Shown here: one piece after another, positions 44,705 to 53,926 of the stretch
Position numbering within the stretch: the first letter of the stretch is position 1
How the letters are laid out: each line of letters opens with the position of its first letter
Assembly: GCF_001905655.1 (NCBI RefSeq)
Contig: NZ_JMHT01000036.1
Coordinates: 1 to 56,334, forward strand
DNA from: Mycobacterium sp. ST-F2
GTDB lineage: Bacteria; Actinomycetota; Actinomycetes; Mycobacteriales; Mycobacteriaceae
Reading direction: 5' to 3'
DNA length: 56,334 nt
Made by a program: the position numbers and the translations under genes
Notes under the pieces: model-generated
What the model was told of the DNA's origin: nothing
What the model saw: only the letters and a program-made list of their open reading frames with translations
The model's database searches: none

Positions 44705-45220
44705 CTACCCCACGCCCCGGTTCAGCCAGCTGACTTCGCCGACCTCGGCGCCGCCGCCGCGGTAGGGCTCAAGCGCTTCGTCCCAGGCGGTGCCGAGGAC
44801 GGTGTCGAGTTCAGCGGCCAGCATGTCGGCGCCGCCCTCCATCAGCGTGCGCAGGCGCTGCTCGCCGACCATGGTGTCACCATTGGCGCTCATCGAGCCG
44901 CTCCACAGACCGAGGGTCGGGGTGTGGCACCAGCGGTGACCGTCGACGCCGGCGCTCGGGTCCTCGGTCACCTCGAAGCGCAGCACCGACCACGAGCGCA
45001 GAGCGCTGGCGAGCTGAGCTCCGGTGCCGACGGGCCCCATCCAGTTGGTGATGGCGCGCAGTTGACCGGGCATGGCGGGTTGGGGCGTCCACTTCAGGTT
45101 CGCCCGCGCCGACAGAGTCGACGACAGCGCCCACTCCACGTGCGGGCATACCGCCGCGGGAGAGGCATGGATGTACACCACGCCCGTCGTCGCGTCGGCG
45201 AGTTGGTTCGACGCACGCAT
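44705..45220 (-). CDS. DUF3145 family protein
   Basis: This 171-residue protein, conserved in mycobacteria, has the DUF3145 opening RASNQLADATTGVVYIHASP, followed by AAVCPHVEWALSSTL, NWMGPVGTGAQLASALRSW and FEVTEDPSAGVDGHRW. I chose the ATG at 45220, with AAGGAG 6 nt upstream; two more ATG/GTG starts lie further out but are not conserved. The function is unknown. It is syntenic with M. tuberculosis Rv2256c. Confidence 0.88.
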   Translation of the reverse strand: MRASNQLADATTGVVYIHASPAAVCPHVEWALSSTLSARANLKWTPQPAMPGQLRAITNWMGPVGTGAQLASALRSWSVLRFEVTEDPSAGVDGHRWCHTPTLGLWSGSMSANGDTMVGEQRLRTLMEGGADMLAAELDTVLGTAWDEALEPYRGGGAEVGEVSWLNRGVG

Positions 45221-45467
45221 CATCTGCTCCTTCAGCTCCACCAGGGACGTCTTCCCCAACGACCTTGTGTTGCCGAAATGTTGCAGTTGTTTAGTGCGTG
45301 TCTATTGTGCCGCGTGAGACCCCTGTTGCGCTAGTCTGTCGCGCAATCTCTCAGGACGGCCACATAAACCGACGGCCATTGCCGACGTGTGGTCGACGAA
45401 TCGCCCAATTCTCGAACACGAGCCAACAGTCGCGCGGAGCACCAGCGCGCCATCTATCTTCTAACCC
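45221..45467 (+). promoter_or_regulatory. Intergenic region upstream of the purine permease
   Basis: This 247-bp divergent region contains an inverted repeat TTGCGC/GCGCAA (45326-45331, 45341-45346) around a TAGTCT -10-like hexamer, and TATCTT at 45455-45460, 7 nt before the GTG at 45468, which fits a leaderless transcript. No riboswitch or small RNA could be supported. Confidence 0.4.
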
Positions 45468-46886
45468 GTGACTGCCCTGGACCGGTTCTTCGAGATCTCC
45501 GCGCGCGGCTCTACCGTCGCCGCTGAACTGCGCGGTGGCGCGGTGACCTTCATCGCGATGGCGTACATCATCGTGCTGAACCCGATCATCCTGTCGAGCA
45601 CGGCTGATATCGCCGGACACAAGCTCGCGTTCGGCCAGGTCTCGGCGGTGACGTCGCTGGCGGCCGGCGCCATGACCATCCTGTTCGGCGTGGTCGCGCG
45701 TCTCCCCTTCGCGTTCGCCGCCGGGCTGGGCATCAACTCGTTCCTGGCCAGCTCCGTCGTGGGCGTCCTGACCTGGCCAGAAGCCATGGGGCTGGTGGTG
45801 ATCGAAGGCCTCATCATCGTCGCGATGGCGGTCACCGGTCTACGCCGCATGATCTTCGACGCGGTACCCATGCCGCTGAAGTTGGCCATCACGGCCGGCA
45901 TCGGGTTGTTCATCATGTTCATCGGACTGGTCAACGCCGGCTTCGTCGCATCGACCGGACATCCGTCACCGCCGCTGGGTCTGGGCGCCGGCGGCACGGG
46001 CTCGGTCCGCGCGATTCCCACGCTGGTCTTCGTGTTCACCCTGCTGACCTCGGGCGTCCTGGTGGCCCGCAAGGTGCGCGGCGGCATCCTCATCGGTCTC
46101 ATCTCGGGCACCGCGCTGGCGGCCATCATCGAGGCGATCTGGCACCTCGGCTCGGCAACGGAAAAGCCCGGCGGCTGGAGCCTGTCGGTGCCGACGCTGT
46201 CCGGTTCGCCGTTCGCGGTGCCCAACCTGTCGCTGATCGGTCACGTGGACTTCGGCAGCTTCGGCCGGATCGGTGCCATCGCCGCCCTCATGCTGGTGTT
46301 CACGCTGTTGTTCACCAATTTCTTCGACGCCATGGGCACCATGACGGGCCTGTCCCGGCAGGCCGGCCTGGCCGACGAACACGGCAACTTCCCGCGCCTG
46401 CAGTCGGCGCTGGTGATCGAGGGCACCGGCGCCGTGGTCGGTGGCGCGGTGTCGGCGTCGTCGAACACCGTGTTCGTCGAGTCCGGCACCGGCATCGGCG
46501 AGGGCGCCCGCACCGGCCTGGCCAGCCTGGTGACCGGCACCCTGTTCCTGGCCGCCATGTTCTTGACCCCGTTGACGGAGATCGTGCCCACCGAGGTCGC
46601 GGCGGCCGCGCTGGTCATCGTCGGCACGCTGATGGTCTCGGTGCTCCGCGAGATCGACTTCTCCGATTTCTCGGTGGCCCTGCCGGTGGTGCTGACGGTC
46701 GCCGTCATGCCGCTGTCCTACTCGATCGCCAACGGCATCGGCGTCGGCTTCATCGCCTGGGCCGTGCTGCGCGCGGCATCCGGCCGCATCAAGGAGATCA
46801 GCCCGCTGCTGTGGATCGTCGCCGCCGGGTTCCTGCTGTTCTTCGCGCGCGGCTGGATTGACCAGCTCATCGGAGTCAGCCGCTGA
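45468..46886 (+). CDS. AzgA-type purine (hypoxanthine/guanine) permease, NCS2 family
   Basis: This 472-residue membrane transporter has about 12 helices and the AzgA pattern: ELRGGAVTFIAMAYIIVLNP near the start, PFAFAAGLGINSFLASSVVG, TNFFDAMGTMTGLSRQAGL near 285, and SSNTVFVESGTGIGEGARTGLASLVTG near 330 (given in family segments). AzgA proteins import hypoxanthine, guanine or adenine with protons. It starts at a GTG with no Shine-Dalgarno and a TATCTT 7 nt upstream, suggesting a leaderless mRNA. The 3' end overlaps the convergent serine hydrolase by 11 nt. Confidence 0.92.
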   Translation: MTALDRFFEISARGSTVAAELRGGAVTFIAMAYIIVLNPIILSSTADIAGHKLAFGQVSAVTSLAAGAMTILFGVVARLPFAFAAGLGINSFLASSVVGVLTWPEAMGLVVIEGLIIVAMAVTGLRRMIFDAVPMPLKLAITAGIGLFIMFIGLVNAGFVASTGHPSPPLGLGAGGTGSVRAIPTLVFVFTLLTSGVLVARKVRGGILIGLISGTALAAIIEAIWHLGSATEKPGGWSLSVPTLSGSPFAVPNLSLIGHVDFGSFGRIGAIAALMLVFTLLFTNFFDAMGTMTGLSRQAGLADEHGNFPRLQSALVIEGTGAVVGGAVSASSNTVFVESGTGIGEGARTGLASLVTGTLFLAAMFLTPLTEIVPTEVAAAALVIVGTLMVSVLREIDFSDFSVALPVVLTVAVMPLSYSIANGIGVGFIAWAVLRAASGRIKEISPLLWIVAAGFLLFFARGWIDQLIGVSR

Positions 46887-47703
46887 ATTCGCGCAACACC
46901 GCCGCCGACACCTCGGGCCACACGGTATACGTCCAGTCCCCGAAATCCCGGTCGGTCAGCACGATCAGCGCCAGGTCCACATCTGGATCGACCCAGAGGA
47001 ACGTCCCGGCCTGGCCGAAGTGGCCGAACGTCCGCGGCGAGTTGTCCGCGGCCGTCCAGTGCGGGTGCTTGCCGTCCCGGATTTCGAAACCCAGACCCCA
47101 GTCGTTGGGCCGCTGCGATCCGAAGCCCGGCAGTACCCCGGCCAGGCCCGGAAACTGCACCGAGATCGCGTCGGAGTGCATGGGTGCCGATACCAACTCC
47201 GGACGCAGTAGGTCACCGGCGAACGCCGCGAGATCGGTGACCGTCGACCAGGCGCCGTACCCCGCGGTCTCGGCCGCACCCGGCAGTTCGGAATCGCCCA
47301 TGCCCAACGGCTCGAACACCGCTTCGCGCAGGTACTGCCCGAACTCGATGCCGGACTCGTGCTCCAGCACCTGGGCCAGTACCGCGAACCCGACGTTGGA
47401 GTAGATGCGGCGGGTACCGGGGGCCGCGAGGGCATCGGGGGTCTGCATCGCCAGGCCCGAGGTGTGCGCGAGCAGGTGCCGCACCGTCGATCCGGGTGGG
47501 CCGGCCGGGGTGTCCAGCTCGATGACGCCCTCTTCGATCGCAACCTGCGCGGCGCGCGCAGTCAGGGGTTTGGTCACCGACGCCAGCCGGAACGCCCGGT
47601 CGACGGGTCCGTGCGTGGCGATCACGCCCGACGGGGACACCACCGCGGCTGCGGCGTGCGGTACCGGCCAGGAATCAAGCAACTCGAGTGCGGTCACGGT
47701 CAC
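46876..47703 (-). CDS. Serine hydrolase (class C beta-lactamase/esterase family)
   Basis: This 275-residue penicillin-binding-type serine hydrolase has the SxxK motif ASVTKPL near residue 43, YxN in YSNVGFAVLAQ near 105, and an HFGQAG motif (HxG) near 240. There is no signal peptide at the chosen GTG at 47703, so a cytosolic esterase/peptidase role is more likely than a secreted beta-lactamase. It is syntenic with M. tuberculosis Rv2257c. It converges on the purine permease (11-nt overlap) and is divergent from mscR, about 105 nt away. Confidence 0.85.
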   Translation of the reverse strand: MTVTALELLDSWPVPHAAAAVVSPSGVIATHGPVDRAFRLASVTKPLTARAAQVAIEEGVIELDTPAGPPGSTVRHLLAHTSGLAMQTPDALAAPGTRRIYSNVGFAVLAQVLEHESGIEFGQYLREAVFEPLGMGDSELPGAAETAGYGAWSTVTDLAAFAGDLLRPELVSAPMHSDAISVQFPGLAGVLPGFGSQRPNDWGLGFEIRDGKHPHWTAADNSPRTFGHFGQAGTFLWVDPDVDLALIVLTDRDFGDWTYTVWPEVSAAVLREFSG

Positions 47704-47796
47704 GACCCTGTCATAGATCTGCCGCCAACAAACAGCGGCTTCCACCCGTTAACCAGACATTTGTATGGACACCATTCCAACTCTTGCGTGAGGCAT

Positions 47797-47802
47797 TAGG
47801 TT
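47797..47802 (+). promoter_or_regulatory. Leaderless-type -10 element of mscR
   Basis: TAGGTT lies 6 nt before the mscR ATG at 47809, with no Shine-Dalgarno in between, matching the mycobacterial TANNNT -10 spacing for leaderless transcripts. Confidence 0.4.
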
Positions 47803-47808
47803 GTAGCC

Positions 47809-48897
47809 ATGAGTCAGACAGTGCGTGGCGTGATTTCCCGGGCCAAGAAGCAGCCCATCGAGCTGGTCGACATCGTCATCCCCGATCCCGGACCCGGCGA
47901 GGTCGTCGTGGACATCATCGCCTGCGGCGTGTGCCATACCGACCTGACCTACCGAGAGGGCGGCATCAACGACGAATACCCGTTCCTGCTCGGCCACGAG
48001 GCCGCCGGCACCGTCGAGTCGGTCGGCGAAGGTGTCACGCACGTCGAGCCCGGCGACTTCGTCATCCTCAACTGGCGGGCCGTCTGCGGCGAGTGCCGCG
48101 CCTGCAAGCGCGGCCGCCCGCACCTGTGCTTCAACACGTTCAACGCCACCCAGAAGATGACGCTGACCGACGGCACCGAACTCACTCCCGCACTGGGCAT
48201 CGGCGCCTTCGCCGACAAGACCCTCGTGCACGAACGTCAGTGCACCAAGGTCGATTCCGAGGCCGACCCGGCCGTCGCCGGTCTGCTGGGCTGCGGCGTG
48301 ATGGCCGGCATCGGCGCCGCCATCAACACCGGCGGCGTGACACGGGACGACACCGTCGCCGTCATCGGCTGCGGCGGCGTCGGTGACGCGGCCATCGCCG
48401 GTGCGGCACTCGTCGGCGCCAAGCGCATCATCGCCGTCGACACCGACAACAAGAAGCTGCACTGGGCCCGCGAATTCGGCGCCACCCACACCATCAACGC
48501 CCGCGACCTCGACCCGGTCGAGACCATTCAGGACCTGACCGACGGCAACGGCGCCGATGTCGTGATCGACGCCGTCGGCCGGCCCGAGACCTGGAAGCAG
48601 GCGTTCTACGCTCGCGATCTCGCGGGAACCGTTGTCCTTGTTGGTGTTCCGACGCCCGACATGACGCTCGAGATGCCGCTGATCGACTTCTTCTCCCACG
48701 GCGGCTCGCTGAAGTCGTCGTGGTACGGCGACTGCCTGCCCGAACGCGACTTCCCCACCCTCATCAGCCTGTACCTGCAGGGCCGGCTGCCGCTGGAGAA
48801 GTTCGTCTCCGAGCGCATCGGGCTGGACCAGATTGAAGACGCCTTCCACAAGATGCACAGCGGTGAGGTGCTGCGGTCGGTGGTGGTCCTGAAGTGA
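47809..48897 (+). CDS. mscR: Mycothiol-dependent formaldehyde dehydrogenase / nitrosomycothiol reductase MscR
   Basis: This 362-residue zinc alcohol dehydrogenase has the catalytic Zn ligands CGVCHTDL and GHEAAG, the structural zinc lobe with four cysteines ([15 protein letters not shown]) and the NAD motif [12 protein letters not shown] near 190. The class III/mycothiol-dependent subtype fits its identity to M. tuberculosis Rv2259 and the neighbouring metallo-hydrolase. It would oxidise S-hydroxymethyl-mycothiol and reduce S-nitrosomycothiol. It lies 4 nt from the next gene (GTGA overlap) and forms an operon with it. Confidence 0.93.
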   Translation: MSQTVRGVISRAKKQPIELVDIVIPDPGPGEVVVDIIACGVCHTDLTYREGGINDEYPFLLGHEAAGTVESVGEGVTHVEPGDFVILNWRAVCGECRACKRGRPHLCFNTFNATQKMTLTDGTELTPALGIGAFADKTLVHERQCTKVDSEADPAVAGLLGCGVMAGIGAAINTGGVTRDDTVAVIGCGGVGDAAIAGAALVGAKRIIAVDTDNKKLHWAREFGATHTINARDLDPVETIQDLTDGNGADVVIDAVGRPETWKQAFYARDLAGTVVLVGVPTPDMTLEMPLIDFFSHGGSLKSSWYGDCLPERDFPTLISLYLQGRLPLEKFVSERIGLDQIEDAFHKMHSGEVLRSVVVLK

Positions 48898-49517
48898 GTG
48901 CCATCCAGCGCGTTGTCACCAGCGGCACCTTCAGCCTGGACGGCGGCACCTGGGACGTCGACAACAACATCTGGCTCGTCGGCGACGACAAGGACGTCGT
49001 CGTGTTCGACGCCGCCCATACCGCGGCACCCATCATCGACGCCGTGAACGGCCGCAACGTCGTCGCCGTGATCTGCACCCACGGGCACAACGACCACATC
49101 ACCGTCGCGCCGGAGCTCTCGGCCGCGCTCGACGCGCCGGTGTTGCTGCATCCGGCCGACGAGATGTTGTGGCGGGTTATCCACCCGGACAACCCTTTTC
49201 ACACCGTGGACGACGACCAGGTGCTCACCGTGGGTGGTCTGGAGATCAAGGCCATCCACACGCCGGGGCACTCCCCCGGCTCGGTGTGCTGGCACATCCC
49301 GGACCTCAATGCGGTGATCTCCGGCGACACCCTGTTCCACGGCGGCCCGGGCGCGACCGGCCGCTCGTACTCGGACTTCCCGACCATCCTGGCTTCGATC
49401 TCCGACAAGCTCGGCAAGCTGCCCTCCGACACCGTCGTCTACACCGGGCACGGCGACACCACCACCATCGGCGGCGAGCTGGTGCACTACGACGAATGGG
49501 TGGCGCGCGGCCATTAG
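48894..49517 (+). CDS. Metallo-beta-lactamase-fold hydrolase (mscR partner)
   Basis: This 207-residue MBL-fold hydrolase has the zinc motif THGHNDH (HxHxDH), a later TPGHSPGS His and [11 protein letters not shown]sp, and a final GHGDTTT His. It starts at a GTG overlapping the mscR stop, as in M. tuberculosis Rv2260. Co-location with the mycothiol-dependent formaldehyde dehydrogenase suggests it hydrolyses the S-formylmycothiol product to formate and mycothiol; that step is inferred. It converges on the membrane protein by 4 nt. Confidence 0.9.
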   Translation: MSAIQRVVTSGTFSLDGGTWDVDNNIWLVGDDKDVVVFDAAHTAAPIIDAVNGRNVVAVICTHGHNDHITVAPELSAALDAPVLLHPADEMLWRVIHPDNPFHTVDDDQVLTVGGLEIKAIHTPGHSPGSVCWHIPDLNAVISGDTLFHGGPGATGRSYSDFPTILASISDKLGKLPSDTVVYTGHGDTTTIGGELVHYDEWVARGH

Positions 49518-50083
49518 AGGTCTATGACGTAGCCGCTGCGCTGTACCGGGCGGCGGGTCCGCGACGCCCACACCCGGGCGAGTACCAGCGCGACGGTCGC
49601 CACACCGAAGGTCACCGCGAACACCAGCGGCAAGTACCCGTAGCGGGTGTCATGTCCGAACGCGAGGGTCGGGTTGACGTAGGCGCTCACGTTGCCCTCG
49701 GTCGTGATGGCGTAGTCACCCTCGACGACGATCTGCGCAAACCAGACCCGGACGTGCGCGTCGTTGTTGATGGTCGTGCTGCCGCTGATGTCCTCGGTCA
49801 GCACCGGGTCGGGCGCACCGGTCGGCGGCACGATGCCGATGGACATCTTCGGGACGGGCAGTCCGCCGCCGCGGCCGATCACCATCGTGTGCAGGCTGAT
49901 GGTCGCCGTGCCCGCCGGCAGGTGCACAGTCCCCGAGCCGGGGATTTCGACCTCGCCGTAGGCGTCGAAATCGTCGAAGACGAACGCATTGAGGACCAGT
50001 GCGGCGATGAATCCGACCGCCGCCATGACCATCGTCGACACGGCGGCCACAGTGAGCGCCCTCGGCGCAGTCCAGCGACTCAT
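49514..50083 (-). CDS. Predicted membrane protein with two transmembrane helices
   Basis: This 189-residue protein has a helix near residues 12-34 (VAAVSTMVMAAVGFIAALVL), a central extracytoplasmic beta-rich part (EIPGSGTVHLPAGTATISLH, TEGNVSAYVNPTLAF), and a second helix near 148-168 before a basic C-terminus. I do not recognise the family; similar two-helix proteins are common in mycobacteria. It converges on the MBL gene (4-nt overlap) and is 46 nt from the divergent methyltransferase start. Confidence 0.7.
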   Translation of the reverse strand: MSRWTAPRALTVAAVSTMVMAAVGFIAALVLNAFVFDDFDAYGEVEIPGSGTVHLPAGTATISLHTMVIGRGGGLPVPKMSIGIVPPTGAPDPVLTEDISGSTTINNDAHVRVWFAQIVVEGDYAITTEGNVSAYVNPTLAFGHDTRYGYLPLVFAVTFGVATVALVLARVWASRTRRPVQRSGYVIDL

Positions 50084-50129
50084 GGCCCGCAGTCTGACAC
50101 GACCCAGTTTTGGGGACTACCGTTTCACC

Positions 50130-51191
50130 ATGCCCGAGTCCAGTGTGGTGGTGCAGCCCGATCCGCTCGGGAGTTCGCGCCTGGAGACCGTCGGACTCCG
50201 CACGGCCACAAAGCTTTTCGAACAGGCCGCCGCCGAGGTTCCGCTGCCTCCCGCACCGCACCCGGTGGCCATCGCCGAGTACGGCTGCGGCAACGCCCAT
50301 AACGGCCTGCTCCCCATCGGCGCCGGTATCGCCGCACTGCGCAAACGCATCCGGCCCGAGCACCCCGTCGTGGTGACGCACACCGACATCCCCGACAACG
50401 ATTTCAGTGCCCTGTTCCGGACGCTGCGCGACGACCCGTTCAGCTACCTGCGCAGCGACCGGGCCACGTTCGCGTCGGCGGTGGGCCGGTCGTATCTCAG
50501 CCAGATTCTGCCGTCGGAAGGTGTGCACCTGGGCTGGTCCGCGTGGGCCATCCACTGGCTCAGCCGCATGCCGTCCGACATCCCCGATCACGTCCAGGCG
50601 TCCTACAGCGCCGACGCTCAGGTGCGCGCCGCGTGCGCGCGGCAGGCGGCACATGACTGGCACGAGTTCATCGCGTTCCGCGGCCGTGAGTTGAGTCCGG
50701 GCGGCCGCCTGGTGGTCATGACCATGGGGCAGCACGACGACGGACGGCTCGGCCTGGAGCCACTTTTCGACGCGCTCATGCAGGCGCTGTCCGAGCTGCA
50801 GTCGCAGCGCCTCATCACCGCCGACGAGTTCCGGCGCATGCACCTGCCGATCGTGGGCCGCAGTGAGGCCGACTTCCGGTCACCGTTCGCGCCGTCAGGG
50901 CGCTTCGAACGGCTGCAGATCACCCACCTGATGGTGGCCGACGAGCCGGACCGCTTCTGGCAGCGGTACCAAACCGACCACGACGCAACGGCTTTCGCGA
51001 AGAGCTGGGTCGGCTTCACCCGAGCGGCGGTGTTCGACTCCCTGCTCGCAGCGGTGGACCCGGCCGATCCGTCGCGCCGATGTCAGCTCGCCGACACCGT
51101 GGCGGCCGCGTTGATCGACCTCCTGTCCGCCAAGCCGGAGCCCATGCCGATTCCGGTGGCGCACATCGTCGTTCAGAAACAGGCGCGCTAG
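50130..51191 (+). CDS. SABATH-type SAM-dependent carboxyl/fatty acid O-methyltransferase
   Basis: This 353-residue methyltransferase has the SABATH (Methyltransf_7) pattern familiar from plant salicylate/benzoate enzymes: the SAM block IAEYGCGNAHNGLLPIG, HTDIPDNDFSALFRTL, and the late motif SEGVHLGWSAWAIHWLSRMP. This family is rare outside plants but occurs in mycobacteria; a homologue from M. marinum has been reported as a fatty acid O-methyltransferase. The likely reaction is methyl ester formation from free fatty acids, stated by family only. I chose the ATG at 50130. It overlaps the convergent permease gene by 4 nt. Confidence 0.85.
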   Translation: MPESSVVVQPDPLGSSRLETVGLRTATKLFEQAAAEVPLPPAPHPVAIAEYGCGNAHNGLLPIGAGIAALRKRIRPEHPVVVTHTDIPDNDFSALFRTLRDDPFSYLRSDRATFASAVGRSYLSQILPSEGVHLGWSAWAIHWLSRMPSDIPDHVQASYSADAQVRAACARQAAHDWHEFIAFRGRELSPGGRLVVMTMGQHDDGRLGLEPLFDALMQALSELQSQRLITADEFRRMHLPIVGRSEADFRSPFAPSGRFERLQITHLMVADEPDRFWQRYQTDHDATAFAKSWVGFTRAAVFDSLLAAVDPADPSRRCQLADTVAAALIDLLSAKPEPMPIPVAHIVVQKQAR

Positions 51192-52585
51192 ATGAAGACG
51201 TCCAGGACCAGGACCATGGCCAGACCGGACACCGAGAGCACGGTCTCCATGATGGACCAGGTCTTGATCGTCTGACCGACGCTCAGCGTGAAGTACTCCT
51301 TGACCAACCAGAAGCCTGCGTCGTTCACGTGCGAGAAGAACAGCGAGCCCGCGCCGACGGCCAGCACCACCAAAGACAGCTCGCCCGAACCCATCCCGTC
51401 GACCAGACCCAGGATCAGCGACGACGCCGTGATGGTGGCGACCGTGGCGGACCCGGTGGCCAGGCGGATCAGCACCGCGAGCAACCACGCCAGAACGAGC
51501 ACCGAGATGTGCACGCCTTCGGCCCACCGCGCCAGCATGGTGCCGATGCCGGTGTCCACCAGCACCTGCTTGAATCCGCCGCCGGCGGCGACGATCAGGA
51601 AGATCCCCGCGACCGGGGGCAGGCTCGACTCGATGCACTTGGTGATCGCGGGGCGATCCATCCCCGCGCCCCGGCCGAGGGTGACGGTGCCGACCACGAC
51701 GGCGATCAGCAGCGCGACCAACGGGGTGCCGACGGCGTCGAAGATCCGGCGGAACCACTGCACCTTGTCGTCGATGAAGATGTCGACCAGGGCCTTGCCC
51801 AGCATCAGCGCGACCGGCAGCAGCACCGAGAACAACGTGACGCTGAAGCGGGGCCGCTTGCCGTGCGCCCGAAGGGCTTCCGGATCGGTGGTGAACGTGT
51901 CCGGCGCCGCGACGACGACCCACTTGCCGGCCAGCCGGCCGAACAACGGCCCCGCGACGACGATGGTCGGCACCGCGACCAGCACGCCCAGCCCGAGCGT
52001 GACGCCGAGGTCGGCGCCCAGCAGCCCGACCGCGGTCAGCGGCCCGGGGTGCGGCGGCACGAAACCGTGCATGGCCGACAGGCCCGCCAGTGCCGGGATG
52101 CCGATGGTGATCAGCGACTGCTGCGAGCGCCGGGCCACCAGATAGATGACGGGCATCAGCAGCACCAGACCGATCTCGAAGAACATCGGCAGCCCGATGA
52201 TCGCGCCGACCAGCGCCATCGCCCAAGGCAGGGCGCGGGGTGAGGCGGCACCGACGATGGTGTCGACGATCTCGTCGGCGCCACCGGAGTCGGCGAGCAG
52301 TTTGGCGAACATCGCGCCGAGGGCGATCAGGATGCCGACGCCGGCCGCCGTGGCGCCGAATCCGTCGGAGAACGACTTGAGGACGGCGGTGAGGTTCTCG
52401 CCCGCGGCCAGTCCCACCGTCAGTCCGCCGAAGATCAGAGCCAGGAACGGGTGCAGTTTGACCAGCGTGATGAGGACGACGATGACGCTGATGCCGAGCA
52501 CGAACGACAGGATCAGCTGCGTGGCCGAGGAAACCGGCTCGATCAGTTTGGGTGCGTCGGCCAGGAAGGTGACGGCGGTGGTCAT
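51188..52585 (-). CDS. Gluconate permease (GntP family)
   Basis: This 465-residue transporter has about 12 helices and the GntP pattern LHPFLALIFGGLTVGL, GLPMFFEIGLVLLMPVIYLVA, and the loop MHGFVPPHPGPLTAVGLLGADLG (in family segments). It would import gluconate or related sugar acids with protons. It starts in a 4-nt ATGA overlap with gluconokinase, which is transcribed first, so kinase and permease form one operon with the divergent FadR-type regulator upstream. Confidence 0.93.
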   Translation of the reverse strand: MTTAVTFLADAPKLIEPVSSATQLILSFVLGISVIVVLITLVKLHPFLALIFGGLTVGLAAGENLTAVLKSFSDGFGATAAGVGILIALGAMFAKLLADSGGADEIVDTIVGAASPRALPWAMALVGAIIGLPMFFEIGLVLLMPVIYLVARRSQQSLITIGIPALAGLSAMHGFVPPHPGPLTAVGLLGADLGVTLGLGVLVAVPTIVVAGPLFGRLAGKWVVVAAPDTFTTDPEALRAHGKRPRFSVTLFSVLLPVALMLGKALVDIFIDDKVQWFRRIFDAVGTPLVALLIAVVVGTVTLGRGAGMDRPAITKCIESSLPPVAGIFLIVAAGGGFKQVLVDTGIGTMLARWAEGVHISVLVLAWLLAVLIRLATGSATVATITASSLILGLVDGMGSGELSLVVLAVGAGSLFFSHVNDAGFWLVKEYFTLSVGQTIKTWSIMETVLSVSGLAMVLVLDVFI

Positions 52586-53085
52586 GAACGGTCGCCTCCA
52601 GTGCGTGAAATGTATTCGTCGACAATCGAATCGATGCTCTGCCCGACGTCGATGACGACGCCGGCCTCATCGGCTCGCAGCGGTTCGAGGGTTTCGAACT
52701 GTGAGGCCAGCAGCGACGCCGGCATGAAGTGTCCGGGCCGGCTGGCCTGCCGGGCGCCGATGACCTCGGGGGTGCCGAACAGGTGCAGGAACCGGGTGCC
52801 CGGGCAGTGGCTGCGCAGTTGGACGCGGTACTCGTATTTCAGCGCCGAGCAGCTCATCACGCCGCCGTCGCCGCAGTGCTCCCCCAGCCACAGCCCGATA
52901 GTCTCCAGCCAGGGCCGGCGGTCGTCGTCGTTCAGCGGGTGACCGGCCGCCATCTTCGCGATGTTGGCGGCGGGGTGGAAGTCGTCCGCGTCGGCGAACG
53001 GCACGCGGAGCCGCTGCGCGAGCGCCGCGCCCACCGTGGACTTGCCGGATCCTGAAACGCCCATGACGACGATCGGTGATGGCAT
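52582..53085 (-). CDS. gntK: Gluconokinase
   Basis: This 167-residue gluconokinase of the short bacterial type has the P-loop GVSGSGKST at the N-terminus, FADADDFHPAANIAKMAAGHPLNDDDR-type substrate residues (in family segments) and the RPGHFMPASLLASQFETLEPL block. It phosphorylates gluconate to 6-phosphogluconate for the pentose phosphate pathway. It is transcribed first, then the permease. The start is 69 nt from the divergent regulator, with a perfect palindrome between them. Confidence 0.95.
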   Translation of the reverse strand: MPSPIVVMGVSGSGKSTVGAALAQRLRVPFADADDFHPAANIAKMAAGHPLNDDDRRPWLETIGLWLGEHCGDGGVMSCSALKYEYRVQLRSHCPGTRFLHLFGTPEVIGARQASRPGHFMPASLLASQFETLEPLRADEAGVVIDVGQSIDSIVDEYISRTGGDRS

Positions 53086-53140
53086 CGACTACACCCGCCC
53101 TTGCTGTGGTTTGACTCACACAGCGTGGCATAAAAGTCTG

Positions 53141-53154
53141 ACTATTGCAATAGT
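53141..53154. promoter_or_regulatory. Perfect 14-bp palindrome upstream of the gluconate regulator
   Basis: ACTATTGCAATAGT at 53141-53154 is its own reverse complement and ends exactly at the base before the ATG at 53155. It lies in the 69-bp region between divergent gntK and the FadR-type gene, so it is the obvious GntR/FadR operator candidate. Confidence 0.65.
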
Positions 53155-53925
53155 ATGACGAAAATCATCAGTTTTAAGCCAGGCGATCCGGCTTATGACA
53201 CGATGTTATGCGTGGTTACCCCCTCAAACGTCAGCGCACTGCACGACAACGTCCTGAGCGCGCTGGGGACCGCGGTGGTGTCCGGGACGTACGCCCCCGG
53301 CGAGGTGATCACCCTCGAAGCGGTCAGTGCCGAACACGGGGTCTCCCGCAGCGTCGCGCGGGAAGCCATCCGCGTTCTCGAATCGATGGGCATGGTCGCC
53401 TCGCGCCGCCGGGTGGGCATCACGATTCAGCCCTCGGCCAATTGGAATGTCTTCGACCCCAGGCTGATTCGCTGGCGCCTCGATTCCAGCGACCGGGCCG
53501 CCCAGCTGATGTCGTTGTCGGAGTTGCGCCGCGGATTCGAACCGGCGGCGGCCGCCCTGGCCGCCGAGCGGGCCAACCCCCACCAGTGCCGCATCATGGC
53601 CGCCGCCGCGTCGGACATGGCGGTACATGGCCGCGATGGCGACCTCGCCGCATATCTACAAGCGGACAAGGTTTTTCACCAAACCCTGTTGGAGGCCAGC
53701 GGCAACGAGATGTTCCGCGCGCTGAACTCGGTGGTATCCGAGGTCCTCGCCGGACGCACGCACCACGGCATGATGCCGGACTCACCCAATCCGGCGGCCA
53801 TCGCGCTGCACGACGAGGTCGCCCGCGCCGTGCGCATGCGCGATCAGGCCGGTGCCGAACGCGCGATGCGCGCCATCATCGATGAGTCCGCCGCCGCGGT
53901 CGCCGCGGACTCCGATTCGGACTGA
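53155..53925 (+). CDS. FadR/GntR-family regulator of the gluconate genes
   Basis: This 256-residue regulator has an N-terminal winged HTH (about residues 25-90, TAVVSGTYAPGEVITLEAVS and VSRSVAREAIRVLESMGMV) and a C-terminal FCD ligand domain. The start is uncertain: the ATG at 53155 abuts the palindrome, which would place an operator directly at the start codon. An ATG at 53203 is a shorter in-frame alternative, and the conserved HTH begins only near residue 25. It is divergent from gntK-permease, which it probably represses in the absence of gluconate or 6-phosphogluconate. Confidence 0.9.
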   Translation: MTKIISFKPGDPAYDTMLCVVTPSNVSALHDNVLSALGTAVVSGTYAPGEVITLEAVSAEHGVSRSVAREAIRVLESMGMVASRRRVGITIQPSANWNVFDPRLIRWRLDSSDRAAQLMSLSELRRGFEPAAAALAAERANPHQCRIMAAAASDMAVHGRDGDLAAYLQADKVFHQTLLEASGNEMFRALNSVVSEVLAGRTHHGMMPDSPNPAAIALHDEVARAVRMRDQAGAERAMRAIIDESAAAVAADSDSD

Positions 53926-53926
53926 C

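Noticed and set aside
45326..45400. CTCTCAGGAC upstream of the purine permease, reminiscent of the end of a glycine riboswitch
   Set aside because: The characteristic GGGAGAG opening and paired helices of the aptamer are not present, and the gene downstream is a purine permease; a chance match is more likely.
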